Source of the DNA: Bermanella sp036960565
GTDB taxonomy: Bacteria > Pseudomonadota > Gammaproteobacteria > Pseudomonadales > Oceanobacteraceae
DNA: 64,000 nucleotides
Assembly: GCA_036960565.1 (NCBI GenBank)
Contig: JBALXQ010000007.1
Coordinates: 1-64,000 of the forward strand
Direction of reading: 5' to 3'
Under the pieces are notes generated by a model, which was not told where the DNA came from, made no database searches, and saw nothing but the letters and a program-made list of their open reading frames with translations. The position numbers and the translations under genes were made by a program. Every line of letters begins with the position of its first letter. The first letter of the stretch is position 1. Positions 25,829 to 34,570 of the stretch are shown piece by piece.

Positions 25829-28661
25829 CTAGTTCGAGTTTCCTTGGCTCTCCGCTTCTTCAAGTTTTCGGCGCTTAATTTCCCTTGGGTCGTTAGGCGC
25901 ACGCTTGGCTTTGGTTGGTTTAGAGTCGCTGGTGTCGGTTGATTTAGTTTCGGCGCGCTGAGTTTCTATGGGCTTAGTCTCGACAGCTTTAACTTCAACA
26001 GGCTTAGTCTCGACAGCTTTAACTTCAACAGGCTTAGTCTCGACAGCTTTAACCTCAACAGGCTTAGCCTCGGCAGCTTTAACTTCAGCAGGCTTAGTCT
26101 CGGCAGCTTTAACTTCAGCAGGCTTAGTCTCGGCAGCTTTAACCTCAGCAGGCTTAGTCTCGACAGCTTTAACTTCANNNNNNNNNNNNNNNNNNNNNNN
26201 NNNNNNNNNNNNNNNNNNNNNNNNNNNNNNNNNNNNNNNNNNNNNNNNNNNNNNNNNNNNNNNNNNNNNNNNNNNNNACAGGCTTGGTCTCGACAGCTTT
26301 AACTTCAACAGGCTTGGTCTCGACAGCTTTAACTTCAACAGGCTTGGTCTCGACAGCTTTAATTTCAACAGGCTTGGTTTCGACTGCTTTAATTTTAACA
26401 GGCTTGGTTTCGATAGCTTTAACTTCAGCCGGCTTATTCTCGGCTGCCTTAGCTTCTACAGGCTTAATATCTACTAATTTTACGTCAGCAACATTAGGCT
26501 TGTTGTAACTGCTTTTTTGGCCGCCATTATTTTTGCCTGACTGATTGCTCGGCTCTGTGTTCTCGATTTTTCTAACCAAGCTATCATCTAATTTAGCTGG
26601 CTGCTGGCTACGATTGCGACGTCTAGCGTTGTTGCTTTCGCCACCATCTTTACGGTTTTCAGGTCGGCTATTTTCAGGTCGGCTGTTTTTACGCGTATCG
26701 GTGCGCTTATTGCGAGATTCTACGCGACCTTCATTGCGCTGCTCGCTACGATTCTCTCTACGGCTGCTACTTTCTTTGTCGTTACGAGTATTTTCGCTGC
26801 CTTTGTCATTACGAGTATTTTCGTTACGACGATTGCGGTTGTTGTTTTGTGGTTGACGGTTGCCGTTACCACTACGATTTTGGGGCTTATTGCGAGTGTT
26901 CTGGTTTTTGCTGCTACTTTGTACTTTTGGCTTGTTCTTAGCTGGCTTAGCTTCGGCTGGTTCTTCACCGAAAACTGAGCTAATAGCCTTTGTGAGTTTG
27001 CTAAAAAGGCTGGGCGCTTTTTCTGGGGTAGCAGCTTTTTCTTTTTCTTTTTCTTTTTCCTTTGCTTCTGGAGCTGGTGCTCGATTAGCTGTAACCGCTT
27101 GAACAGCAGCTGCCTCTTTTACCACTTGGCTCGAATTGTCTTCAGCCAGCTCTTTTTCGTAACTAATTTCAAAACTAACCGGGTTTATTTGATTATCATC
27201 GCTGCGCATGCGAGATACTTCAAAATGAGGTGTCTGGAAATTTGGATTTGGAATGATTTGAAGTGTTGTACCGTGTCTGTTTTCAATCGCAGACAAGTCC
27301 TGGCGTTTGTCGTTGCTTAGGAAGGTACTTACTTCTAAAGGCACGATGGCTCTAACCAGCTCTGTATTGTCTTTAGCTGCTTCTTCTTCAATTAGACGCA
27401 ATAGAGAAAGGCTCAGTGAGCGCATGTCACGAACGACTCCAGTGCCAACACAGCGGGGGCAAACATGGCCGCTGGTTTCACCCAAGGATGGGCGTAGGCG
27501 TTGACGAGACATTTCTAATAAGCCAAAACGAGAGATTCGACCAACTTGAACGCGAGCTCTGTCAATTTCTAGAGCGTTCTTAACTCTATTTTCAACATCT
27601 CTTTGATTCTTGTTGCTTGTCATGTCAATAAAGTCAATGACGATAAGGCCGCCAATATCACGCAGTCTTAATTGGCGGGCAATTTCATCGGCAGCTTCAA
27701 GGTTGGTGCTAACGGCCGTTTCTTCGATATCGGCGCCCTTGGTTGATCTTGACGAGTTAATATCTATAGAAATTAGGGCTTCAGTGGTATCAATTACAAT
27801 GGACCCGCCTGAAGGAAGTTTAACTTCTCGTTGAAACGCAGTTTCAATTTGCGCTTCAATTTGGTATCGACTAAATAGTGGGGTGTTGTCCTGATATAGG
27901 CTTATTTTGGTTTCGTACTGAGGCATTACTTGCTGAACAAAGCTAAGAGCTTCTTGGTATACAGCCTTGTCATCGATTAGAACTTCGCCGATATCTTGGC
28001 GTAAGTAATCTCGAATGGCGCGAATGACAACATTGCTTTCTTGGAGTAATAAGCAAGGTGCTTGGCGGCGATCGTTAGCCCCTTTAATGGCGTCCCATAG
28101 TTGGCTTAAGTAGTCTAGATCCCATTGTAGGTCTTCGCTTGAGCGGCCAATACCGGCGGTGCGTACAATAACGCCCATATTATTGGCAACTTTAACATCG
28201 CGCATAGCATCGCGAATTTGATTGCGTTCATCGCCTTCAATGCGACGTGATATGCCGCCAGCGCGGGAATTGTTTGGCATTAATACCAAATAACGGCCAG
28301 CCAAGCTGATCATAGTGGTTAAAGCCGCGCCCTTGTTGCCGCGCTCTTCTTTGTCCACTTGAACAATGACTTCCTGGCCTTCGCTGATAACATCTTTGAT
28401 GTTTGGGCGACCAGAAACAGAGGTTTTGAAATATTCTCGAGAAATTTCTTTAAGAGGAAGGAAACCATGACGTTCTGCGCCAAAATCAACAAAGGCCGCT
28501 TCTAAGCTAGGCTCTATACGGGTGATTTTACCCTTATATATGTTTGATTTTTTTTGCTCACGGGTAGTCGGTTCGATATCTAGGTCGTAAAGGCGTTGGC
28601 CATCAACTAGCGCAACGCGCAACTCTTCCGACTGAGTTGCGTTGATTAGCATTCTTTTCAT
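25829..28661 (-). CDS. rne: Ribonuclease E (interrupted by an assembly gap)
   Basis: Endoribonuclease E, the degradosome scaffold. ATG at 28661 gives MKRMLINATQSEELRVALVD, the standard start. Then come the S1 domain (NIYKGKITRIEPSLEAAFVD), the RNase H-like and 5'-sensor parts, the catalytic Asp residues in SIDINSSRS and VIDFIDM, and the Zn-link CPRCVGTG. The C-terminal half is an Arg/Asn-rich RNA-binding region, a 10-residue repeat array (consensus VEVKAVETKP) and a basic end (RAPNDPREIKRRKLEEAE). The 100-N gap at 26178-26277 sits in the array and shifts the apparent frame; repeat phase on both sides shows the frame is really continuous (see findings). The long upstream region may hold the autoregulatory 5' leader known for rne. 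Confidence 0.93.
25971..26490 (-). repeat. 30-bp tandem repeat inside rne
   Basis: Units of 30 bases (plus-strand consensus GGCTTAGTCTCGACAGCTTT then AACTTCAACA) start at 25971, 26001, 26031, 26061, 26091, 26121 and 26151 left of the gap. Right of the gap they start at 26281, 26311, 26341, 26371, 26401 and 26431, with a decayed unit at 26461. Right-hand units carry GGCTTGG where left-hand ones carry GGCTTAG, and units decay toward the rne core. Each unit encodes ten residues alternating Lys and Glu with Val/Ala/Pro/Thr, so the segment is probably disordered. Confidence 0.95.
26178..26277. other. Assembly gap of exactly 100 N
   Basis: One hundred consecutive N lie inside the rne tandem repeat, a usual placeholder for a gap of unknown size. 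The last known base to the left and the first to the right are consecutive in the repeat unit, so the real missing length should be a multiple of 30, possibly zero. Confidence 0.98.
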
Positions 28662-29080
28662 GTACAGTATTAGCTCGGTTTGTGCGTTCTTTTTTTGGCG
28701 CAAGGGTTGAGCTTAATCAAAATATTTATGCGTGCTTTGCGTGAATTAAAATACAAATAGTGGATTGACTGCTTCCACGCAGGGGTGATGAGATCGTTTT
28801 TATATGTGTCTCATACACCAACACGAAACATAATCTAATTTAGCAAGACCCCTTGCCCAATCAGAACGTATTATATTTTCTTATTTGACGGTCAATATTT
28901 CACCGCCAAATCCAAAATTCCGGGAAGTTATCTAACTAAAATTCCCAAACTTACGTTATTATCCGGACCCCATTTCCATGTTGTATTGGTATTGGGTGCT
29001 TAATAAGCGGCGCCGGACTGCTTAATATAGCAAAGATTGACATGACGTCAAACAGGTTTCTCTAATATTACAGGTTTTAT
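28662..29080. promoter_or_regulatory. Divergent rne / rluC control region
   Basis: This 419-base region holds the rne leader and both promoters. For rne (minus) a TATAAT is seen at plus positions 28870-28875 (reverse complement), which would give a leader of about 200 bases; TTGACC lies upstream but at a short spacing. The palindrome TTGACGGTCAA occurs at about 28885-28895 and a related TTGAC-5-GTCAA overlaps the rluC -35. In the leader a small hairpin CTGC-GTGGAA-GCAG is possible. Autoregulation through a 5' leader is known for E. coli rne; whether this leader acts likewise cannot be told. No ORF is apparent. Confidence 0.5.
29037..29066 (+). promoter_or_regulatory. Sigma70-type promoter of rluC
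   Basis: TTGACA (29037-29042), an 18-base spacer and TCTAAT (29061-29066). Transcription would start near 29073, only about eight bases before the ATG, leaving at most a weak AGG as ribosome-binding site. Confidence 0.6.
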
Positions 29081-30037
29081 ATGCTTGAAGATTCTAAGCG
29101 CGCGGTGGTGTTTGAAGAGGTTGATTCTGATCATAGCGGGCAACGTTTAGATAATTTTTTAATGACTCGTATTAAAGGTGCGCCTAAGTCATTAATTTAT
29201 AGAATTATTCGAAAAGGTGAAGTTCGCGTTAATAAAGGGCGCATAAAACCAGATTATAGGATTAAAGAAGGGGATATTGTTCGTATTCCGCCGGTACGGG
29301 TTAGGGCGGAAAGTGAAGCTCCGCCCGTGCCGGAAAAGATGGCTCAAAATATCGAGCGTGCGATATTATTCGAAGATGAGTATTTGATCGCGGTTAACAA
29401 GCCTAAAGGCATGGCTGTTCACGGTGGCAGTGGTATTAGCTTGGGTCTAATAGAGGCGTTGCGTGTTATTCGCCCCGATGCAAAGCGGTTGGAGTTGGTT
29501 CATCGGTTGGATCGTGATACTTCAGGGGTGATTTTGGTGGCCAAAAGGCGCTCTGTTTTAGTTGCGTTGCATGAAATGTTACGTCGCAAAACAGGCATGC
29601 AAAAACGATATCTTGCTTTAGTTTACGGGGTTTGGCCTAAGCATATAAAAGAGGTGAAGGCTCCTTTGCTGAAAAATGAGCTGAAGTCAGGTGAGCGTAT
29701 AGTTCGGGTTGATCAGCAGGGGAAGGCGTGTCATACGCGTTTCTCGTTACAGCGTAGATATGAGGGTTATACCTTAATTAACGCTGAGCCGGTAACAGGG
29801 CGTACGCATCAAATAAGGGTGCATTGTCAGTTTGCAGGACAGGCTATTGTTGGTGATGATAAATATGCCAGTGATTCTCAGCTCAAGGGAAGTCGGGCGC
29901 AAGGGGCTAGGCGTATGTTCCTGCACGCTCATAGTTTGCGTTTTAAGCATCCTCAGACGGATGCTGTGCTGACAATTGAGGCACCACTGGATTCTGATTT
30001 TGAAGGATTTGTAGCTTCCTTAGACCCTGTTAATTAA
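29081..30037 (+). CDS. rluC: 23S rRNA pseudouridine synthase RluC
   Basis: A 318-residue RluA-family enzyme with an N-terminal S4 domain (GQRLDNFLMTRIKGAPKSLI ... KGEVRVNKGRIKPDYRIKEGD) and the catalytic domain containing HRLDRDTSGVILVAK, in which the Asp is the nucleophile. The position next to rne, the S4 domain and the length match RluC, which makes pseudouridines in the 23S rRNA. It probably starts an operon with the HAD phosphatase and sppA. Confidence 0.92.
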   Translation: MLEDSKRAVVFEEVDSDHSGQRLDNFLMTRIKGAPKSLIYRIIRKGEVRVNKGRIKPDYRIKEGDIVRIPPVRVRAESEAPPVPEKMAQNIERAILFEDEYLIAVNKPKGMAVHGGSGISLGLIEALRVIRPDAKRLELVHRLDRDTSGVILVAKRRSVLVALHEMLRRKTGMQKRYLALVYGVWPKHIKEVKAPLLKNELKSGERIVRVDQQGKACHTRFSLQRRYEGYTLINAEPVTGRTHQIRVHCQFAGQAIVGDDKYASDSQLKGSRAQGARRMFLHAHSLRFKHPQTDAVLTIEAPLDSDFEGFVASLDPVN

Positions 30038-30062
30038 CTAAGAATGTTGAAATGGTGTGATT

Positions 30063-30734
30063 ATGAAATACCGGGCGATCATATTTGACTGGGATGGGAC
30101 GCTTGTGGATTCGACGGATTGTATAGTTGAATCCATGCAGGCAGCCGCAAGGGATTTGCAGTTACCTTTGCGCAGTGCGTTTGAGGTTAAGCAGATTATA
30201 GGTTTAGGGTTGCCAGAAGCGATTATTGAGCTTTGGGCGGAGTTGGCAGATGATGCTGTTGCTTTGAAGGAAATGCGGGCTCGCTATAATGTTCATTTTG
30301 TGGCGCCTGAGCGTTCAGAGGTGGTGTTTTTTGAGTACGCCAGTGAGATGCTGAAAAACTTAAAGGCATCAGGGGTGCTTTTGGCGGTTGCAACGGGTAA
30401 GGGTCGCTCTGGGTTGGAGCGTGCTTTCGCTGAGCTTGATGTGGCTCATTTTTTTCATGATAGTCGCTGTGCTGATGAGACGCTATCAAAGCCTAACCCT
30501 CTAATGCTGCAAGAGTTGTCAGAGTCTTTGGGTGTGGAGCCTGGAGCCATGTTGATGGTAGGGGATACACAGTTTGATTTGAATATGGCTCATGCAGCGG
30601 CTGTCGATGTTGTCGCAATCGGGCATGGTGCTCATGATGAGTCAAAATTGCTGGAGTGTAATCCATTAGCGTTAGTGAAGGATTTGCCTGAGTTGTATGG
30701 GTGGATAAAAAATTCGGGATTGATTGAGAAATAG
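30063..30734 (+). CDS. HAD-superfamily phosphatase, Gph-like
   Basis: A 223-residue haloacid-dehalogenase hydrolase: motif I FDWDGTLVDST (nucleophile and acid Asp), motif II VATGKGRSGL, Lys in SKPNPLM, and motif IV MVGDTQFDLNMA. A helical cap lies between motifs I and II. It looks like phosphoglycolate phosphatases or beta-phosphoglucomutase-like proteins; the substrate cannot be told from sequence. ATG at 30063 is chosen over GTG at 30057 because the family starts MKYRAIIFDWDGTL. It lies 25 bases after rluC. Confidence 0.88.
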   Translation: MKYRAIIFDWDGTLVDSTDCIVESMQAAARDLQLPLRSAFEVKQIIGLGLPEAIIELWAELADDAVALKEMRARYNVHFVAPERSEVVFFEYASEMLKNLKASGVLLAVATGKGRSGLERAFAELDVAHFFHDSRCADETLSKPNPLMLQELSESLGVEPGAMLMVGDTQFDLNMAHAAAVDVVAIGHGAHDESKLLECNPLALVKDLPELYGWIKNSGLIEK

Positions 30735-30765
30735 ATATGTTTTATTTGTTTAATAAGGGTGTTTT

Positions 30766-31731
30766 ATGAGTCAAGAGTCGGTAGAAAAGCCTGGTTCTGA
30801 AAAAGAATGGAAGCTCATTGAAAAGCTATTGATGGGTATGACTAGCGAGCAGAAAAAAGCACGACGTTGGGGGATATTCTTTAAGTCACTGACGTTTGTG
30901 TATTTGTTTGCCGCGGTGGCGATGTTTGCACCTGATAATATGAGTGGTGTTGATGTGGGCGGTGATTTTACAGCCGTGGTGGAAGTGAAGGGCGTAATAG
31001 CGGCCGGTGAAGAAGCCTCTGCTGATCTGATTGTGACTGGCATGCGTGAGGCATTTAAAGCTGATGGTGTGAAGGCTGTTGTGTTGAGAATAAATAGCCC
31101 AGGAGGCAGTCCTGTTCAGTCGGGTTATATTTATGATGAAATTAAGCGATTACGTTCTATTTATGTGGATATTCCGCTATATGCAGTGATATCGGACCTA
31201 GGTGCTTCGGGGGCGTACTATATTGCGGCGGCGGCAGACGGTATTTATGCTGATAAGGCTAGTTTGGTTGGTTCTATTGGTGTGGTGGGATCGGGTTTTG
31301 GATTTGTTGATGTGATGAAAAAGCTTGGAGTCGAACGCCGCCAATTTACTTCGGGAGAGCATAAAGGCTTTCTGGATCCGTTTATGCCTTTGAATAGCGA
31401 AGAGAAAAGTTTTTGGCAGGGAGTGTTGGCGACAACTCATAAACAGTTTATTGATCAGGTTAAAAAGGGCCGTGGAGATAAGTTGGTGTCTGATGAAAAG
31501 TTATTTAGTGGCTTGGTGTGGACGGGCGAGCAGGCACTTGGGCTTGGCCTGATTGATGGCTTGGGCAGTACTGGTTATGTCGCTCGTGAATTGGTCGGAG
31601 CTGAGAAGATTATTGATTTTACGCCAAAGCCATCTCCGTTTGAGGGGTTGATTGGGCGTCTTGGGGTGTATGCAGGTAAGGGGTTTGCCACCGCCCTAGG
31701 CATGAATAACTCAGGACTTCAGCTAAAATAG
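30766..31731 (+). CDS. sppA: Signal peptide peptidase, SppA-like (S49)
   Basis: A 321-residue single-domain S49 protease with a transmembrane segment at about residues 40-58. VLRINSPGGSP and ISDLGASGAYYIAAAADGIYAD carry the nucleophile Ser region; GSIGVVGSGFGF and TSGEHKGFLDPFMPLN, the latter with the expected catalytic Lys, follow. The short form resembles Bacillus SppA rather than the 618-residue E. coli enzyme. It degrades cleaved signal peptides in the inner membrane. In pseudomonads a Maf-like gene usually lies between this gene and yceD; it is absent here. Confidence 0.9.
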   Translation: MSQESVEKPGSEKEWKLIEKLLMGMTSEQKKARRWGIFFKSLTFVYLFAAVAMFAPDNMSGVDVGGDFTAVVEVKGVIAAGEEASADLIVTGMREAFKADGVKAVVLRINSPGGSPVQSGYIYDEIKRLRSIYVDIPLYAVISDLGASGAYYIAAAADGIYADKASLVGSIGVVGSGFGFVDVMKKLGVERRQFTSGEHKGFLDPFMPLNSEEKSFWQGVLATTHKQFIDQVKKGRGDKLVSDEKLFSGLVWTGEQALGLGLIDGLGSTGYVARELVGAEKIIDFTPKPSPFEGLIGRLGVYAGKGFATALGMNNSGLQLK

Positions 31732-31772
31732 GTTGGAGTGTTGATTTTACAGGTAAAAACTCATAAATGGTT

Positions 31773-31801
31773 TTGACATAGCCTTAGCTCATGAGTATCA
31801 T
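31773..31801 (+). promoter_or_regulatory. Strong sigma70-type promoter of yceD-rpmF-plsX
   Basis: TTGACA (31773-31778), exactly 17 bases, then TATCAT (31796-31801). A start point at 31808-31811 would fall within three bases of the yceD ATG at 31811, and no Shine-Dalgarno precedes that ATG. Confidence 0.75.
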
Positions 31802-31810
31802 GCCGCCACT

Positions 31811-32326
31811 ATGAACCAAGGTTTATTTCCAGTACAAGTTGATCCATTAAAATGCATTGAGCAGGACGCTAAATTTAGCGGTTCTATCGCAGTGTCAAAG
31901 TTAGGTCGTTTACAAGACTTTCTGGCTAATGATAATGGAGAGGCCCAAGTTGAGATTCATTTTGGGCACGATGAGCAAGGGGTTCCTTTGCTTCGTGGCC
32001 AGAGTCAAGCCAAAGTACATATGACATGTCAGCGCTGCATGAACCCGGTTGAGGTAGATGTTCAAACTAGTTTTGAACTTGGCATTGTTTTCAGTGATGA
32101 AAAGGCCAAGCATTTACCAAAGCAGTATGAGCCTATAATTATGGAAGGCGACTCAATAGAGTTGCTGCCTGTGATTGAGGACGAAATGATTTTGAGTTTG
32201 CCTATGTTTGCCTATCATGACGCTTGTGATGATAATGCGATGAAGGCCAATGAAGAATCATTACCGGTTGAAACAGAAGCGCCGAGCAATCCGTTCAGTG
32301 TGCTTGAGCAATTAAAGAAACAATAG
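31811..32326 (+). CDS. yceD: YceD/DUF177 family protein
   Basis: A 171-residue DUF177 protein. CQRCMNPVEVDVQTSF carries the conserved CxxC, and YEPIIMEGDSIELLPVIEDEMILSLPMF and the C-terminal NPFSVLEQLKKQ match E. coli YceD. The N-terminus (MNQGLFPVQVDPLK) also aligns with YceD, supporting the start despite the missing leader. The family is linked with 23S rRNA/large-subunit assembly and is nearly always followed by rpmF, as here. Confidence 0.92.
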   Translation: MNQGLFPVQVDPLKCIEQDAKFSGSIAVSKLGRLQDFLANDNGEAQVEIHFGHDEQGVPLLRGQSQAKVHMTCQRCMNPVEVDVQTSFELGIVFSDEKAKHLPKQYEPIIMEGDSIELLPVIEDEMILSLPMFAYHDACDDNAMKANEESLPVETEAPSNPFSVLEQLKKQ

Positions 32327-32335
32327 GAGAGCCTA

Positions 32336-32506
32336 ATGGCTGTTCAAAAAAGTAAAAAATCTCGTTCACGTCGCGGTATGCGCCGTTCACACGATGCTTT
32401 AACAGCTCGTGCTTTGTCAATTGATCCAACTTCTGGTGAGACTCATATCCGTCACCATGTAACTGCTGATGGTTTCTACCGCGGCCGTAAAGTTGTTGAA
32501 GTTTAA
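32336..32506 (+). CDS. rpmF: Ribosomal protein bL32
   Basis: A 56-residue protein, MAVQKSKKSRSRRGMRRS at the start, then HDALTARALSIDPTSGETHI and FYRGRKVVEV. It is the usual size of gammaproteobacterial L32 and belongs to the large ribosomal subunit. This is the cysteine-free form: no zinc-binding CxxC is present. AGGAG lies eight bases before the ATG, ten bases after the yceD stop. Confidence 0.97.
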   Translation: MAVQKSKKSRSRRGMRRSHDALTARALSIDPTSGETHIRHHVTADGFYRGRKVVEV

Positions 32507-32515
32507 GAGCTGATT

Positions 32516-33514
32516 ATGGTCACCATTGCTATTGATGCGATGGGCGGGGATTTCGGTCCTCGCGTGACTGTTCCCTCTGTTTTATCCTCCTTAGAAAAAT
32601 ACCCCGATTTAAACATTATCTTATTTGGTCACCGAGCCAAGCTAGATGCATGTCTGCATAAGTTCACTGCGAGTTCTCGCTTAGAAATAGTACATACCGA
32701 TCAGCAAGTAGGTGGTGGAGAAAAAGTTTCAGCCGCTTTACGAAAAAAAGAATCCTCAATGCGATTGGCATTGGATGCGGTAAGGGATGAGCGTGCTCAG
32801 GCAATGGTGAGTGCAGGTAATACTGGTGCATTGGTGGCAATTTCACACTATGTTTTGAAAATGCTTCTGGGGATTGATCGTCCTGCGTTAATTGCACGCT
32901 TGCCCAATATTCATGGTTTTAGCTATATGCTTGATTTGGGGGCGAATGTCGAAAGCAATTCAGAAAATTTGTACCAGTTTGCATTAATGGGGACAGCATT
33001 TGCTCGTGTAATGGGAATTAAAGGCGCGCCTAAGGTGGCTTTGCTTAATATAGGTAGCGAAGAGATCAAGGGGAATGAAGATATTCGTTTGGCCAATGCC
33101 ATTTTGAAAGAAAGCGATTTAATTGATTACGTCGGATACATAGAAGGCGACGACATATATAAAGGGGTGGTGGATGTCATCGTTACTAATGGCTACTCCG
33201 GCAATATCGCATTAAAGACAAGTGAGGGTTTATTGAGGTATGTAACCCAGGTTATTAAGCATTCCTTTTCCAAGAATTTATTTACCAAGCTGATTGGCTT
33301 ATTGGCAGTGCCCATTCTGGAAAAAGCGCGACAACAGTTTGAGCCTGAGTTAAAAAACAGCGGTGTTTTGCTTGGGGTGCAGGGTATAGTGGTAAAAAGT
33401 CATGGTAAGTCTCAGCAAGAAGCCTTTTCTAAGGCAATTGAAAGTGCCTATACGCTTGCGAAAAATGATTTGCTCGATCAAATTTCTGATCAATTAGATC
33501 AAGAAATAATTTAA
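32516..33514 (+). CDS. plsX: Phosphate acyltransferase PlsX
   Basis: A 332-residue enzyme making acyl-phosphate from acyl-ACP, the first step of phospholipid synthesis by the PlsX/PlsY route. IAIDAMGGDFGPRVTVPS at the N-terminus, MVSAGNTGALVA, DLGANVES and VTNGYSGNIALKTSEG are PlsX signatures. It starts nine bases after rpmF, as in many Proteobacteria, coupling membrane lipid synthesis with the ribosomal protein operon. Confidence 0.96.
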   Translation: MVTIAIDAMGGDFGPRVTVPSVLSSLEKYPDLNIILFGHRAKLDACLHKFTASSRLEIVHTDQQVGGGEKVSAALRKKESSMRLALDAVRDERAQAMVSAGNTGALVAISHYVLKMLLGIDRPALIARLPNIHGFSYMLDLGANVESNSENLYQFALMGTAFARVMGIKGAPKVALLNIGSEEIKGNEDIRLANAILKESDLIDYVGYIEGDDIYKGVVDVIVTNGYSGNIALKTSEGLLRYVTQVIKHSFSKNLFTKLIGLLAVPILEKARQQFEPELKNSGVLLGVQGIVVKSHGKSQQEAFSKAIESAYTLAKNDLLDQISDQLDQEII

Positions 33515-33631
33515 CTTCCTTTATAAATCTAATTTCTTTAATAAATATCAAAACTTTTTTGTTTTGTGCCTCCCCTTGTTTTATTCTAATTCGCTAAATA
33601 TTTAAGCTTCATTAATTTTGGATTTAACGCG

Positions 33632-34546
33632 ATGTTTAAAAATGCAGTAGTGTTTCCTGGTCAAGGGTCCCAAAGCGTCGGAATGTTGAGTGACGTGATA
33701 GGTGAATTCCCCATTGCTCGGGAAACGTTAGCTCAGGCTGATGACAGTCTTGGTTATTCTCTGTCGGATTTAATCCTCAATGGCCCTGCCGAGAAACTTA
33801 ATAGCACCAATCATACTCAGCCTGCATTAGTGGCTGTGGAAGTGGCAATGTGGCGAGCTCTAAATGGCAAGATAGATTGCGATGTTATGGCTGGGCATAG
33901 TTTGGGGGAATATTCCGCTTTAGTTTGTGCAGGTGCGCTGGATTACAGCGATGCATTACAGTTGACACGCAAGCGCGGTGAATTAATGCAGAAGGCAGTT
34001 CCCGACGGGGTTGGTGGTATGGCCGCTGTATTGGGTATGGATGATGAACTTGTAGAAAAGATTTGTGCTGATTGTGCGCATGATCAAGTCGTACAGGCTG
34101 CCAACTATAATAGCCCTGGCCAATTGGTTGTGGCTGGTAACAAAGAGGCAGTTGAACGAGTAGTGGCTGCTTGTAAAGAGGCTGGTGCCCGTCGAGCTCT
34201 TATTTTGCCGGTTAGTGGGCCTTTCCATAGTGCTTTAATGAAACCTGCGTCACAGGATTTTGCTGAGTATCTATCTGGTTTTACTATTAATACGCCGCAG
34301 GTTCCGGTTTTACAGAATGCATCAAATAAGTTTGAAACTGATCCTGATGTGATTAGAGCGAACCTTATAAAGCAGATAGATCATGCTGTTCGCTGGACTG
34401 ATGGGGTAACTCAGTTAGCAGAAAAAGGTGTGAAAAATGTGTTTGAAGTTGGACCGGGGAAGGTTCTAACTGGCTTGAATAAGCGAATTAATAAAGCACT
34501 GAATTGTCAGGCTATACAATCTGTAAGCGCAATTGAAGCGCTTTAA
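33632..34546 (+). CDS. fabD: Malonyl-CoA:ACP transacylase
   Basis: A 304-residue FabD. VFPGQGSQSVGM opens the fold; GHSLGEYSALV carries the nucleophile Ser (GHSxG); the catalytic His is in PVSGPFHSALM. It loads malonyl groups on ACP for fatty acid synthesis, so it uses the product of acetyl-CoA carboxylase. The 117-base AT-rich gap from plsX may hold an extra promoter, but no clear pair of hexamers is visible. Confidence 0.96.
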   Translation: MFKNAVVFPGQGSQSVGMLSDVIGEFPIARETLAQADDSLGYSLSDLILNGPAEKLNSTNHTQPALVAVEVAMWRALNGKIDCDVMAGHSLGEYSALVCAGALDYSDALQLTRKRGELMQKAVPDGVGGMAAVLGMDDELVEKICADCAHDQVVQAANYNSPGQLVVAGNKEAVERVVAACKEAGARRALILPVSGPFHSALMKPASQDFAEYLSGFTINTPQVPVLQNASNKFETDPDVIRANLIKQIDHAVRWTDGVTQLAEKGVKNVFEVGPGKVLTGLNKRINKALNCQAIQSVSAIEAL

Positions 34547-34570
34547 AATATAAGAACAAAGGAACGTAAA

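Noticed and set aside
25971..26490. CRISPR-like regular repeats
   Set aside because: Units are contiguous without spacers, keep a coding frame and lie inside rne.
25968..26508. Open frames on the plus strand through the rne repeat (STALTSTGLV-type products)
   Set aside because: They are antisense shadows of the 30-bp repeat, have no ribosome-binding site and run across the N gap.
25829..28661. Frameshifted or split rne pseudogene
   Set aside because: The apparent frame break comes only from the arbitrary 100-N placeholder; the repeat phase is continuous across it.
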